NCBI GenBank assembly: GCA_903863935.1
Contig: CAIPDV010000060.1
Location: 1-52,431, forward strand
Origin: an uncultured Bacteroidota bacterium
Lineage (GTDB): Bacteria > Bacteroidota > Bacteroidia > JABEUT01
Direction: 5' to 3'
DNA: 52,431 bases
Part shown: piece by piece, positions 8,635 to 18,451 of the stretch
Layout of the letters: every line of letters begins with the position of its first letter
How positions within the stretch are numbered: the stretch's first letter is position 1
Translations under genes and position numbers: made by a program
The notes under the pieces: model-generated
What the model was told of the DNA's origin: nothing
Databases searched by the model: none
The model's input: only the letters and a program-made list of their open reading frames with translations

Positions 8635-11243
8635 GATTTTTCTTTGTTAACAATGTTGTTTTCATCCGATGGAATTGCATTCACTACAAAAACTTTAAAG
8701 GTGCTTCCTTCATTTTCGCGGCTGTAAAAGGAAATATGCCCGTTTAAAATATCAATATATTTTTTCACAATACTCAATCCAAGTCCGGTTCCTTCAATAT
8801 TCAGGGTGTTTTTAGCCCTGAAAAACCGTTCGAACAAGTTTGATTGTTCATTTTCAGGGATACCTATACCATGATCTTCAACCGTGAATTCAAGTCCTTC
8901 GGTACTTACAAAGGTAGTGTAATTGATGGATGAGTTTTCGGGAGAATATTTTATTGCGTTTGCCAATAAATTAAGCACCACATTTTTCAGCATCAAATGG
9001 TCCATAAACACCTGTGAATCTGAAGTATTATGAATGTATTTTATCTTCTGCCCGTTTTTGAGTTTCGATTGTATCTCGTCTATGATCTCATTCGAAAAAT
9101 CTTTCACGTCAAAATGAGTAGGGTGTGTAGTAGCCTTACCTTGTTCCAGCTGTTCGAGTGACAGAAAGCTGTTCAGGATGCTTACCATATTTTGAATGGA
9201 CGTTTTGATCCGTTTCAGGTGTTTACGGTTCTTTTCTTTTATAATAGCTGCATTTTCACCATCATGTTCTATATATTCTCCAATAAGTTCGGTGGAGGAG
9301 AGTATGGTGCTTAATGGGGTCCTGAATTCATGGGAAGCTAGGGTAACAAACCTTGACTTTAGTTCATTGATCAGTTTTTCCTTTTCAAGGGCCATCCTCA
9401 TATTTTCTTCCGCTACCTTCAGTTTTGTAATGTTTTGTTTTACAAGAAGTATTTCGTTCACCACGCCGCCTGTATTCTCAAGGGGGACACCATGCATTAC
9501 ATAATTTTGTCCGGAGAGTGTCACATCAAATGTAGCATTGTTCCCTTTAAAAATATCGAGCAGGTTACTTTTTATCTCATGTTTTATTTCAGCCGGATAC
9601 CTATTCAAATAAGGCCTGCCCAGTAGTTCGTCTGCATTCAATCCTTCGAGGGCTAATTCGCGTCCGTCTACAAAAATGTAGTTCAAATTGCGGTCGAGCA
9701 CAGTAATAGTTCCATCGGGAAAGTTGCGTGCAATGGTTTTATAAAATCGCTGGCTTTCCTCCAATTCGGCAACATAACGTGCCAGGTTTTTATTCAGTTC
9801 AATAATGGTATCCTCGGTTTTTTTCCGTTCGGTAATGTCTTCGGAAATTCCCAGCAGATATAGGGGCTTTCCTGTTGAATCGTATACCGGAATTTTTTTT
9901 GTGTGAAGCCAGCGGGTACCATTCCTTGTTTTAACGGGCTCCTCTGAAATATCAAGCCCGGCATGGCTGGTAAGCACCTTTTTGTCATTGAAAGTGAAAA
10001 AATCAGCCTGTTCTTTCGGGAAGAAATCATAATCGTTTTTACCCAGTAAGTCTTCCTGTAAATATCCCAATAGTTTTTCCCCGGCTTTATTAAAGCGCAA
10101 AAACCGAAGGTCGTTAGCATCTTTAATAAATATCATATTAGGTATATTTTCAAGTACTGAATCCAAAAACTGGTTTGTACGTCTTATTTCTTCTTCTGTA
10201 TCCTTTCGCTGGGTTATATCGCGTACCACACACTGAAAACTTACAATCCTTTTTCCTTTTCTTATCATAACCACGTTTTGTTCCACCCATTTGGTAGTGC
10301 CTTGTTTGGTTAAAATGGGAAACTCGTAACGGGTTTCGTAGATCTGGCTTTTAAACTGCTGCAAATAAAATTCCTTCACTTTTTCAATCCATTCCGGATG
10401 AACCAGGAAGGTGAAATGTTTTCCCACCAATTCATCAATGGCATATCCGGTTAATGATTCAAGCCTGGAGTTGATAAAAGTAAAACGGCCTTCAGGGTCA
10501 CTGGAGAAAATAACATCGCCCACTTCTTCAACCATCAGCCTCAGTTTTTCTTCATTTTCCCGTATTTTAATTTCAGCCACGCGGCGTTGCCGGATATCGG
10601 CATTTAAACTGATAAGTATGAAGAATATGAATAACAGTGCTCCGGCTGCCGTAAAATAAATAGAGTGGATCGTGTTTTTCTGCGACTCGTTGGCTGTATT
10701 CCTTCGTATAGTAAGCAGGCGGAACTCCTCATTGGCAATTTCGTTGGCCTTGGCGATAATATTATCGATGTAATTTTCGGATGGACCGGCCCTGAAAATT
10801 TTTGGAACTGCGGCAGCCATATCCAGGTTGTTGGAATCAACCCCCGGAAGATTTCGCTCCATATTCATAACCAGCGCACGCAAATCGATCATACGCTGCA
10901 ATTGTAAGGGGTTATCTTTAACCGAGTCAATCAGATTATCCACACTGGCATTCAGGGTAAGTGCATTTTGCCGTGCCGAAACTGCATAATAAGGCTCACG
11001 AGACATGATGAACTTGTCGGATGAGTTTTCGACAACAGTGGCTTGAAATTCGATTTGGTAAACACCTTCAATTATATGGTGGGTATGGCGCACAGAATAA
11101 CCCGTATTTTCGGTAGTGCTGAAATTTACAAATGCGTAATAAACCGAAGCGGCAACAGCTAAAATGGCGGCAATGAAAAGTGCAAGTACAATCCTTTCGA
11201 TTTTCACAACTACAATATTACGAAATAAAGCCGTAACAGCCAT
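8631..11243 (-). CDS. membrane histidine kinase with CHASE3-like sensor and three PAS domains
   Basis: An 870-residue sensor kinase. A first membrane helix lies near residues 15-37, followed by a ~150-residue extracytoplasmic helical region resembling CHASE3 (HTHHIIEGVYQIEFQATVVE...), and a second helix near 195-215. Three PAS domains follow, at about 230-350, 355-475 and 490-610 (GRFTFINSRLESLTGYA; SDPEGRF; ITERKKTED linkers). HisKA has the phospho-acceptor His638 in ASHEFRTPLS. The ATPase domain shows the N box (NLLANAIKYSPE), G1 (DHGIGIP) and G2 (GTGLGLSIVKKY). It phosphorylates the receiver of the overlapping regulator gene. The signal is unknown; the PAS domains may sense redox state or small ligands. 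Confidence 0.93.
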   Translation of the reverse strand: MAVTALFRNIVVVKIERIVLALFIAAILAVAASVYYAFVNFSTTENTGYSVRHTHHIIEGVYQIEFQATVVENSSDKFIMSREPYYAVSARQNALTLNASVDNLIDSVKDNPLQLQRMIDLRALVMNMERNLPGVDSNNLDMAAAVPKIFRAGPSENYIDNIIAKANEIANEEFRLLTIRRNTANESQKNTIHSIYFTAAGALLFIFFILISLNADIRQRRVAEIKIRENEEKLRLMVEEVGDVIFSSDPEGRFTFINSRLESLTGYAIDELVGKHFTFLVHPEWIEKVKEFYLQQFKSQIYETRYEFPILTKQGTTKWVEQNVVMIRKGKRIVSFQCVVRDITQRKDTEEEIRRTNQFLDSVLENIPNMIFIKDANDLRFLRFNKAGEKLLGYLQEDLLGKNDYDFFPKEQADFFTFNDKKVLTSHAGLDISEEPVKTRNGTRWLHTKKIPVYDSTGKPLYLLGISEDITERKKTEDTIIELNKNLARYVAELEESQRFYKTIARNFPDGTITVLDRNLNYIFVDGRELALEGLNADELLGRPYLNRYPAEIKHEIKSNLLDIFKGNNATFDVTLSGQNYVMHGVPLENTGGVVNEILLVKQNITKLKVAEENMRMALEKEKLINELKSRFVTLASHEFRTPLSTILSSTELIGEYIEHDGENAAIIKEKNRKHLKRIKTSIQNMVSILNSFLSLEQLEQGKATTHPTHFDVKDFSNEIIDEIQSKLKNGQKIKYIHNTSDSQVFMDHLMLKNVVLNLLANAIKYSPENSSINYTTFVSTEGLEFTVEDHGIGIPENEQSNLFERFFRAKNTLNIEGTGLGLSIVKKYIDILNGHISFYSRENEGSTFKVFVVNAIPSDENNIVNKEKS

Positions 11244-11316
11244 GGCGCAGATATATAAACAGATATGTGGTGATAAAGAATCAGAACACGGTTAGCGGAT
11301 ACACTTTATATTGGTT

Positions 11317-11324
11317 TATATTTG
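11317..11324 (+). promoter_or_regulatory. -7 box TATATTTG
   Basis: Exact TAnnTTTG match 41 bases before the first GloVer gene, in the 122-base divergent interval shared with the kinase gene. No good -33 TTG is seen at the right distance. Confidence 0.4.
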
Positions 11325-11365
11325 TTCAGTACTAGTACGTGTTAAAATCTGTAATAAATTGAAGC

Positions 11366-12838
11366 ATGATAAAAAAACTACACATATTCTTTTTCACTTT
11401 TTGCCTATCCCTTTCTCCTGCCTTTATTAATGGGCAGATAAACGTTATCGAGGATTTTGATATTGCCAACGGCACATACCCTGAAGGGAGTCTTGTGCTT
11501 TCCGGAAGTACATTATATGGTATGACATCCTACGGAGGTGCAAATAATTATGGAACCATTTTTTCTGTTTCTGTTTTTGGAACTTCGTATACTGACCTTC
11601 ATGATTTTAATGATACCCTGGGGGCAACACCATACGGTTCCTTAACCTTGTCTGGGGTGAAGTTATTCGGCATGGCATGGAGAGGTGGTATTGATAGCGC
11701 GGGCTGCATATTCAGCATGAATATAAATGGCAGCGGATACAAGGTATTGCTCAATTTTGATTCGGCTAATGGAGCTTACCCTCATGGCGATCTGTTGCTT
11801 TCGGGTGGTAAATTATTCGGGATGACCTCACGCGGCGGTTTGCATGATAGCGGAAGGATATTTTCGATAGATACCAATGGAAATAATTATAAAGTACTGT
11901 ATGATTTCAAAGATTCAAATGCAATTCCTTACGGGTCGTTAATTCTTTCGGGTGGCAGGTTATTCGGAATGACGAGTTGTGGCAAGTTTGACAGTATTAT
12001 TTCAAAGATTGATACTATGCTGCACGATACAACTTACAGGGATACCCTGGTGTATGACAGTGGTAGTGTATTTGCTATAGACACGAATGGAAAAAGATAT
12101 AGAACAATTCAAACATTTTATGGGGGCAATGGTGAAACACCCTGGGGGAATTTAACTCTTTCGGGTAAAACCCTTTTTGGGATGACCTCGCATGGAGGAA
12201 CCTTTCATAAGGGATGCTTGTTCCGGGTAGATACGAATGGCGGGAGGTATTCCCGCCTTTTAAATTTTGATGGTGCAGACACACTTGGTTCCTATCCGCA
12301 TGGCTCGCTTACACGCGCGGGGGCAATACTATATGGAATGACAGGTGCCGGGCGACTTAACAACCAGGGTGGTATATTTTCCATTGATACCGATGGAACC
12401 AAGTATACCAACCTGGCAAATTTCAATGATTCAGACGGAGCCAACCCGTTTGGTAGTTTATTACTCTCTTCAGGCCAAATGTATGGCATGACGCAGTATG
12501 GAGGAAGAAACAATGTAGGCGTTGTTTTTGCCTGTAACCAGAGTGGGGCGGGGATAACCGAACTATCAACTAAGAGTGAAGAGGTAAGAGTTTATCCGAA
12601 TCCGTCTAGCGGGAAATTTTATGTAAGAATTGATAATGGACATGGTACAATGAACGATGACAAGCAAAGTATTCAAATTTATAATATGCTTGGGAAAGAG
12701 GTTTTCTCACAATTCTCCGTTCTCCATGGTACATTCTCCATTGATTTGAGTAATACTGCTAACGGTATTTACTTTTACCGTGTTGTTAGCACCAATGGGG
12801 ATATAATAGGAGAGGGGAAGTTGGTAATTCAGAAATAA
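11366..12838 (+). CDS. secreted GloVer-repeat protein with T9SS sorting domain
   Basis: A 490-residue cargo protein. Signal peptide 1-23 (ending FINGQ). Seven tandem repeats of about 40-55 residues follow, each with the core L(Y/F)GMTxxGGxxxxGxIFSxxxxG (LYGMTSYGGANNYGTIFS, LFGMTSRGGLHDSGRIFS), the pattern of choice-of-anchor tandem repeat GloVer proteins. The fourth repeat carries an insertion of about 22 residues with paired 'DT' words. The last ~80 residues (VYPNPSSGKFYV... GIYFYRVVSTNGD... GKLVIQK) are a type A T9SS sorting domain. Seven repeats suggest a seven-bladed propeller. No catalytic motif is seen; likely a surface-bound or released binding protein. Confidence 0.87.
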   Translation: MIKKLHIFFFTFCLSLSPAFINGQINVIEDFDIANGTYPEGSLVLSGSTLYGMTSYGGANNYGTIFSVSVFGTSYTDLHDFNDTLGATPYGSLTLSGVKLFGMAWRGGIDSAGCIFSMNINGSGYKVLLNFDSANGAYPHGDLLLSGGKLFGMTSRGGLHDSGRIFSIDTNGNNYKVLYDFKDSNAIPYGSLILSGGRLFGMTSCGKFDSIISKIDTMLHDTTYRDTLVYDSGSVFAIDTNGKRYRTIQTFYGGNGETPWGNLTLSGKTLFGMTSHGGTFHKGCLFRVDTNGGRYSRLLNFDGADTLGSYPHGSLTRAGAILYGMTGAGRLNNQGGIFSIDTDGTKYTNLANFNDSDGANPFGSLLLSSGQMYGMTQYGGRNNVGVVFACNQSGAGITELSTKSEEVRVYPNPSSGKFYVRIDNGHGTMNDDKQSIQIYNMLGKEVFSQFSVLHGTFSIDLSNTANGIYFYRVVSTNGDIIGEGKLVIQK

Positions 12839-12898
12839 GCCGCCTTAATTTCTTTTCGCTTCAATTTTTTTTGTAGTATTGTATTTGGATTATTGGTA

Positions 12899-12926
12899 AT
12901 ATATTATTTCGTGTGAGATAATATAT
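12899..12926. repeat. inverted repeat ATATATTAT / ATAATATAT
   Basis: Nine-base perfect arms with a 10-base loop in the 210-base interval before the SprB-type gene. It could be an operator or a weak hairpin; the low GC makes chance formation possible. Confidence 0.4.
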
Positions 12927-12976
12927 GGCACTTGCTTTTTAGAATAAGACACACTATTTTATAATTCCACCCGTTA

Positions 12977-12998
12977 TTAATTTCGTTATCGAAATTAA
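12977..12998. repeat. inverted repeat TTAATTTCG / CGAAATTAA
   Basis: Nine-base perfect arms with a 4-base loop, 51 bases before the ATG at 13049. Position and symmetry suit a regulator-binding site or a 5'-leader hairpin. Confidence 0.45.
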
Positions 12999-13048
12999 AT
13001 TATTCATTTTAAATAAAAATTGATATATCCAATTTAATAATCTTCCGA

Positions 13049-14149
13049 ATGAAAACAAAAATACTTTTCACATTTATTTTACTAGCATTGACCTTTTCAA
13101 TGGGTAAAGCTAACGGTCATAATCCGCAAAAGCGCACTGATAATAATATGGCAAATAAGCCGGGTGATAATGTACAAACTTTCACGGATATGGATATCAA
13201 CTGTACCTTTTCACTTACCATTACCACTACATCATTTTATTGCAATTCTTCGGCAGACGGAACCGCAACCGTAGTTGCATCAGGAGGTACGGCACCTTAT
13301 ACCTATCTGTGGTCACCCGGCGGGCAAACCACAACAACAATTACCGGGCTTTCTCCTGCTACATATACCATTACCGTGCATGACAATGCGGGTTGCACTG
13401 CCACAGGAATTGCAACCGTAGTAGCGTACACTCCAATCGTTACAGCCACTGCAACACCAAATCATATTGCAGCCGGCGACAGCACACTGCTGTTTGCGTC
13501 CAGCAGCCTGGCTTCAACTTATATATGGACACCTTCCGTTTATGTTACAAACCCCAATGCCCAAAGCACATATGCCCATCCACGCATTACAACGGTTTAC
13601 ACGGTTACAGCTACTTCCGATACATGCAGACTTTTAGGTTATGCCTACGATACGGTGTATGTTTCGGGGTGCACATTTAATTTAAATACTACCTCAACTG
13701 ATTATTACTGTGCAGGGCTGGAAGGTACAGCTACAGCAAATCCCAGTGGTGGTACACTGCCGTATACTTATTTATGGGCACCCGGCGGACAAACCACGGC
13801 AACAATATCGGGGCTTACAGCCGGAGGGTATTCTGTTACTGTTACCGATTCGGCGGGATGCAGGGCTACAAAAGCCATCACCATTTCTGCAGGAACAATT
13901 ACACTTTCAACATCGGCTAATCCGATGGCAATAACTGCTGGTGATAGCGCGCTGCTTAAGGTTTCATGCAATGTTCCTGCCACATTTTCATGGGCTCCTT
14001 CTTCAACGGTAAGGAATCCAAATCTTGATACTACCTATGCTTTCCCAACAGTAACAACCATGTATACTGTTACCGCTACCACTGCATGTGGAAACATTAC
14101 TGATTCTGCATTGGTAATGGTAAATTGTTTTGTGCTTAATATGACATAA
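13049..14149 (+). CDS. N-terminal part of an SprB/Ig-repeat T9SS protein, ended by an in-frame TAA
   Basis: A 366-residue product: signal peptide (MKTKILFTFILLALTFSMGKANG), then two and a fraction supermodules. Each supermodule has an SprB repeat (GGTAPYTYLWSPGGQTTTTI... YTITVHDNAGC) followed by an Ig-like unit (GDSTLLxxSS... YTVTATxDxC). The TAA at 14147 falls inside the third SprB repeat, between LNMT and TPYYCNSSYEG; the sister repeats have a serine or threonine there (STDYYC, TTPYTC), so a single TCA-to-TAA change explains it. The same frame stays open from 14150 to 16372. I take this as the front half of one broken gene, or of one gene with a sequencing error. Without the rest it lacks a T9SS signal. 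Confidence 0.7.
   Translation: MKTKILFTFILLALTFSMGKANGHNPQKRTDNNMANKPGDNVQTFTDMDINCTFSLTITTTSFYCNSSADGTATVVASGGTAPYTYLWSPGGQTTTTITGLSPATYTITVHDNAGCTATGIATVVAYTPIVTATATPNHIAAGDSTLLFASSSLASTYIWTPSVYVTNPNAQSTYAHPRITTVYTVTATSDTCRLLGYAYDTVYVSGCTFNLNTTSTDYYCAGLEGTATANPSGGTLPYTYLWAPGGQTTATISGLTAGGYSVTVTDSAGCRATKAITISAGTITLSTSANPMAITAGDSALLKVSCNVPATFSWAPSSTVRNPNLDTTYAFPTVTTMYTVTATTACGNITDSALVMVNCFVLNMT
14147..14149 (+). other. premature in-frame stop dividing the SprB-type gene
   Basis: TAA in the same frame as both flanking open segments (13049-14146 and 14150-16372). Alignment with the other four SprB repeats in the protein predicts a Ser/Thr codon here; TCA would fit by one transversion. Confidence 0.8.
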
Positions 14150-14272
14150 ACACCTTACTATTGTAATTCTTCTTACGAAGGTACAGCTACCGTTACCCCT
14201 TCCGGAGGAATTCCGCCGTACACTTATTCATGGGCACCGGGCGGACAAACTACTGCGGCAGTAACCGGGCTT

Positions 14273-16372
14273 TTGGTAGGTACTTACACGGTTACCGTAC
14301 ACGATAGCACGGGCTGCCAGGCTATCTCCACAGTTACTATTAACAGAGGTTTCCCCGTTACTACTGCAACAGCAACACCCAATACAATAGCCGCTGGTGA
14401 CAGTACGTTGCTTGCAGCCAATTGCAATCTTCCGGCAGGGTATAGTTGGCAGCCTTCCTTGTATGTTACCCAGGTTAGTTCACAAACAACCTATGCTCAT
14501 CCGCCTGTAACTACCGTTTTTACTGTAACTGCAATATCCCGCCCTTGCGGTCTGGTTTCGGTGGCATATGATACCGTTTGGGTTACCGGATGCAGTATTT
14601 TTCTTTCAGCTACTACAACTCCTTATACCTGTTCATCGTATCAGGGTTCGGCAACAATAACGCCATCAGGCGGCACGGCCCCTTATACGTATAGTTGGGC
14701 TCCGGGTGGGCAAACCACAGCATTAATAACCGGCCTCTCAGCCGGGGGATATACAGTTACGGTAACCGACTCGGCGGGATGCAGGGCCACCAAGGCAATT
14801 ACAATTTCAAGTTCAGCTCCTACCTATTCTGTAATGGGGAACCCAATAAATATTAACCCTGGAGATAGTTCATTACTTCGTGCATCATGCTCTGTTCCTG
14901 CAACCTATTCATGGGCTCCTTCGGCAACTGTTAGAAATCCGACCAATGACAGTACGTATGCATATCCTCCCGTTACAACTGAATACACAGTAACTATTAA
15001 TACCGCCTGCGGAAGTTTTACCGATTCAGTACTCATAAATGTAAATTGTTTTAATCTTTCTATGAGTTCAACTTCGTCCTATTTCTGTTCCTCTTCCTAT
15101 GCGGGAAGTGCCACCGTTACACCTATTGGTGGAACACCACCTTATACCTATCTCTGGAACCCAGGCGGAAAAACCACTGCAACAATAACTGGTCTTGCAC
15201 CCGGTACATATTCTGTTACCGTGCATGATTCAATGGGATGCAGCGCAGTAAACAGTATTTCCGTTTCATCGATCACAATATCACTTACCGTTTCTGCATT
15301 CCCGCCTATAATTACACTTGGCGATAGCAGTTATCTGTCAGTTTCCTGCCCTGTTCCTGCCACCTATAGCTGGGCACCGGCTGCTTCACTTAGCTGCACT
15401 ACGTGTGCTAATCCCTGGGCTACGCCAACAGTTACAACAGTGTATACAGTAACAGCTATTGATTCCTGCGGACAAACACTTTATGGCTATGACACGGTAG
15501 TTGTAGCGAATTGTACAAATAATTTCAATGAACCGATATGCATTGTTTCAGTGGATACGGCGAATAACCATCCTATTATTATTTGGGGAAGAACCAACTC
15601 GCCTCCGGGTGCAGGTTCGTACACGGTTTATAAAGAAAACTCATCCTTTGTATTTGTGCCCATAGATAACCAGCCGATACATGTATTGAGCGATTTTATT
15701 GATACTGCATCTAATCCATCATTAGGCCCGATTAGTTATAAACTTGCGACCGATGACAGTTGCGGCCAGTCGGCCCTGAGCCCTGTGCATACAACTATTT
15801 ACCTTACAGCAACAGCAGGAGTGAATGTAAATATTTTAAACTGGACTGCATATGTAGGTTTTATTCCTTCGTGGTATCGTATTTTCCGCGGGCCTGCGCT
15901 GAATGCGCTTGTTAAGATTGATTCAGTGCCAAGCACAGTGCTAACCTATCACGATACATTGCCTCCTCCGGGGTCTATGTATTTAGTGCAAGCGGTCAAT
16001 CCATTCAGTTCATGCATACCTTCACTCAAAATAAAAACACGCAGTTTCTCATGGAAACCGGAAGTGGGTTCACTTTCGAATAGCTCTGAAAAGATTGTAA
16101 CTGGTGGTAATACAATTAATCCGCAACAGATCAAGCTGAATATTTTCCCCAATCCAAGCAATGGTTCAGTAACACTGCAATCATCAGTTGTAAGCGGTAA
16201 TTGGACAGTTGGTATTTACAATGAACTAGGACAGGAATTGTTTGCAAAAACCGGAAGTGGAATACTGAATGAAAAAATAAATACAGAAAGTTTTGCAAGC
16301 GGAATTTATTCGGTAAGGGTTCAGGCGAATAATACAATTATGGTGAAGAAGTTGGTGGTGATGGGAAGATAG
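14273..16372 (+). CDS. C-terminal part of the SprB/Ig-repeat protein with fibronectin-like cassette and T9SS domain
   Basis: Continuation in the same frame of the gene starting at 13049; the TTG at 14273 is only the first possible initiator after the stop, and the open frame begins at 14150. It encodes the rest of SprB repeat 3, then repeats 4 and 5 alternating with Ig-like units (GDSSLLRASCSVPATYSWAP). A ~200-residue fibronectin-type-III-like cassette follows (NEPICIVSV... IIWGRTNSPP... LNWTAYVGFIPSWYRIFRG), then a T9SS sorting domain (FPNPSNGSVTLQSS... GIYSVRVQ). SprB repeats are known from the gliding adhesin SprB of Flavobacterium. The restored protein of about 1107 residues would be a surface adhesin. 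As it stands this half has no signal peptide. Confidence 0.7.
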   Translation: MVGTYTVTVHDSTGCQAISTVTINRGFPVTTATATPNTIAAGDSTLLAANCNLPAGYSWQPSLYVTQVSSQTTYAHPPVTTVFTVTAISRPCGLVSVAYDTVWVTGCSIFLSATTTPYTCSSYQGSATITPSGGTAPYTYSWAPGGQTTALITGLSAGGYTVTVTDSAGCRATKAITISSSAPTYSVMGNPININPGDSSLLRASCSVPATYSWAPSATVRNPTNDSTYAYPPVTTEYTVTINTACGSFTDSVLINVNCFNLSMSSTSSYFCSSSYAGSATVTPIGGTPPYTYLWNPGGKTTATITGLAPGTYSVTVHDSMGCSAVNSISVSSITISLTVSAFPPIITLGDSSYLSVSCPVPATYSWAPAASLSCTTCANPWATPTVTTVYTVTAIDSCGQTLYGYDTVVVANCTNNFNEPICIVSVDTANNHPIIIWGRTNSPPGAGSYTVYKENSSFVFVPIDNQPIHVLSDFIDTASNPSLGPISYKLATDDSCGQSALSPVHTTIYLTATAGVNVNILNWTAYVGFIPSWYRIFRGPALNALVKIDSVPSTVLTYHDTLPPPGSMYLVQAVNPFSSCIPSLKIKTRSFSWKPEVGSLSNSSEKIVTGGNTINPQQIKLNIFPNPSNGSVTLQSSVVSGNWTVGIYNELGQELFAKTGSGILNEKINTESFASGIYSVRVQANNTIMVKKLVVMGR

Positions 16373-16456
16373 GCAATATATGAATTTGTTTAGCGTTTAG
16401 GGATCAAGTTCTTTATCAATGTGGAAATAAAATTGCTTTTAAGCGTAAAATATACT

Positions 16457-18436
16457 ATGAAAAAAAATGCATTATTGCTATTTTTATCTCTGTTTATTGG
16501 TTGTGAATTTGTTGGTGCGCAATATTATGTAATGCATAATTTTAATGGTACTGGCGGGGCATGCCCTTATGGCGATTTGGTGCTTTGCGGAAGCAAACTA
16601 TATGGGCTAACATCAAAAGGTGGAGTAAATCACCTGGGATGTATTTTCTCAATTGATACGAATGGTACTGGATTCAAAGACCTTCATGATTTCAATGGCA
16701 TAAATGGTGCAAATCCTGGTGGGTCTTTAATTCTCTCGGTTACGAGGGATACTTTATACGGAATGACTGAGATGGGAGGGGCTTATAATTGCGGCTGTAT
16801 ATTTTCGATTGATACCGGTGGCAAAGGATATGCAGAGGTGCTTAATTTCGGTGCTTCTTCCGGTGCTCATCCGGCGGGTTCATTAACCCTGTCAGGGAAG
16901 ATGTTTTATGGATTAACATCTGGAGGAGGAGCCTATAACGAAGGTGTGATTTTTTCTGTTAAAACCAATGGGAGCGGGTATACCGATATGTATGATTTTC
17001 TGGATGCGCATTATGCAAATCCAAATGGTTCGTTAATTATTGCCGGGAATGTTTTATATGGTATGACATTATGGGGAGGAAGTAATCATGAAGGAAGCAT
17101 TTTTTCAATCCACACGAATGGTTCCGGCTATATTGATCTTCGTGATTTTAATGGTACGGATGGGGGCTATTCCTATGGAGGGGCATTAGCTATTTTAGGA
17201 AACAAGCTTTATGGAATGACTCACTTTGGTGGAATATACGGGACAGGCAATATTTTTTCAATAGATACAAATGGCAATAATTTCAAAGATTTGATGGATT
17301 TTAATGTTACCAATGGACAATATCCTTGTGGCTCATTAACCGTGGAAGGAAACAGATTGTATGGAATGACATATGTAGGCGGAGGATTAGGGTTGGGTAA
17401 TGTTTTTATTATTAATACAAATGGCTCATCGTTTACTGACCTGCACGATTTTAATATGGCTGCAGGCTCCAAACCTTACGGATCACTAATATATTCTCAG
17501 GGAATATGGTATGGGATGACTGAATGGGGAGGTTCAAGCGATTCAGGTGTAATTTTCAAACTCAACAAATGTGCAATTAATGAGTTTAGTGAGCCTGTTT
17601 GCATGCTTACCGTAGATACAGCCACAAATAAATGTGAGCTGATCTGGGGAAGAACAAACTCACCGCCTCAAAATGGTTTTGGTTCGTATAATATTTACAG
17701 GGATACAGGAACAGGCTTAGTCTTAGTCCACAGCCAGGCGTTAAATGTATTAAGTGAATATCTCGATTTAACATCGGACCCCTCGGCGAATTCTGAAAGC
17801 TATGAACTATCCACTGACGATTCTTGTGGAGAGTCTGACCATAGTTCTTCACTTGCAACTATGCATCTAACAACCACAGCAGGGTTTAACGTGTATAAAT
17901 TAAACTGGACTCCTTATGTTGGATTCACTCCTTCCAAATACCGTATTTTCCGTGGACTTACGATGCATTCCATGGTTCAGATAGATTCAGTTTCCAATAC
18001 TACTTTAACTTTCAATGATACATTGCCTCCAATAGGTTCATATTATGCTATTGAAGCTGTAAATCCAGCCGGAGCGTGTATTCCGACTGCAAAAATTAAA
18101 GGGCATAATACACTCGCGACGCTTTCGGGTTCTTTCTCGAACGGTTTTAATACGGGAAATATTCTTACAGGAATGGCAGCCTATAATTCGTTAATCAGCC
18201 TAACGATTTATCCCAACCCGAGCAACGGTTCAGTAACGCTTCAATCATTAGAGCTAAGTGGTCCGTGGGCTGTGAATATTTACAATGAGCTGGGCCAACA
18301 AGTATTTACAAAAACCGGAACTGGAATACTGAATGAAAAAATAAATACAGAAAGTTTTGCAAGCGGAATTTATTCGGTAAGGGTTCAAACTAGTGCAGGA
18401 AACAGTGTGAAGAAGTTGGTGTTAATAAGGAAGTAA
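16457..18436 (+). CDS. secreted GloVer-repeat protein with fibronectin-like cassette and T9SS domain
   Basis: Start taken at 16457 (MKKNALLLFLSLFIGCEFVGAQ, a signal peptide) rather than the ATG at 16421, which would add twelve residues before it; 659 residues. Seven GloVer repeats follow (LYGLTSKGGVNHLGCIFS, LYGMTEMGGAYNCGCIFS, ... WYGMTEWGGSSDSGVIFK). Then comes the same two-domain fibronectin-like cassette as in the SprB gene (SEPVCMLTVDTATNKCELIW, GRTNSPP, LNWTPYVGFTPSKYRIFRG) and a sorting domain (YPNPSNGSVTLQS... GIYSVRVQTS). The sorting-domain DNA is almost identical to that of its neighbours. It is followed after 15 bases by the next GloVer gene, so the two are probably co-transcribed. 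Confidence 0.87.
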   Translation: MKKNALLLFLSLFIGCEFVGAQYYVMHNFNGTGGACPYGDLVLCGSKLYGLTSKGGVNHLGCIFSIDTNGTGFKDLHDFNGINGANPGGSLILSVTRDTLYGMTEMGGAYNCGCIFSIDTGGKGYAEVLNFGASSGAHPAGSLTLSGKMFYGLTSGGGAYNEGVIFSVKTNGSGYTDMYDFLDAHYANPNGSLIIAGNVLYGMTLWGGSNHEGSIFSIHTNGSGYIDLRDFNGTDGGYSYGGALAILGNKLYGMTHFGGIYGTGNIFSIDTNGNNFKDLMDFNVTNGQYPCGSLTVEGNRLYGMTYVGGGLGLGNVFIINTNGSSFTDLHDFNMAAGSKPYGSLIYSQGIWYGMTEWGGSSDSGVIFKLNKCAINEFSEPVCMLTVDTATNKCELIWGRTNSPPQNGFGSYNIYRDTGTGLVLVHSQALNVLSEYLDLTSDPSANSESYELSTDDSCGESDHSSSLATMHLTTTAGFNVYKLNWTPYVGFTPSKYRIFRGLTMHSMVQIDSVSNTTLTFNDTLPPIGSYYAIEAVNPAGACIPTAKIKGHNTLATLSGSFSNGFNTGNILTGMAAYNSLISLTIYPNPSNGSVTLQSLELSGPWAVNIYNELGQQVFTKTGTGILNEKINTESFASGIYSVRVQTSAGNSVKKLVLIRK

Positions 18437-18451
18437 AAGGAATTATAGAGT

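Noticed and set aside
13200-16000. Regularly spaced direct repeats that could suggest a CRISPR array
   Set aside because: They are codons of SprB and Ig-like repeats (about 450-base period), not short repeats with unique spacers. No cas genes are present.
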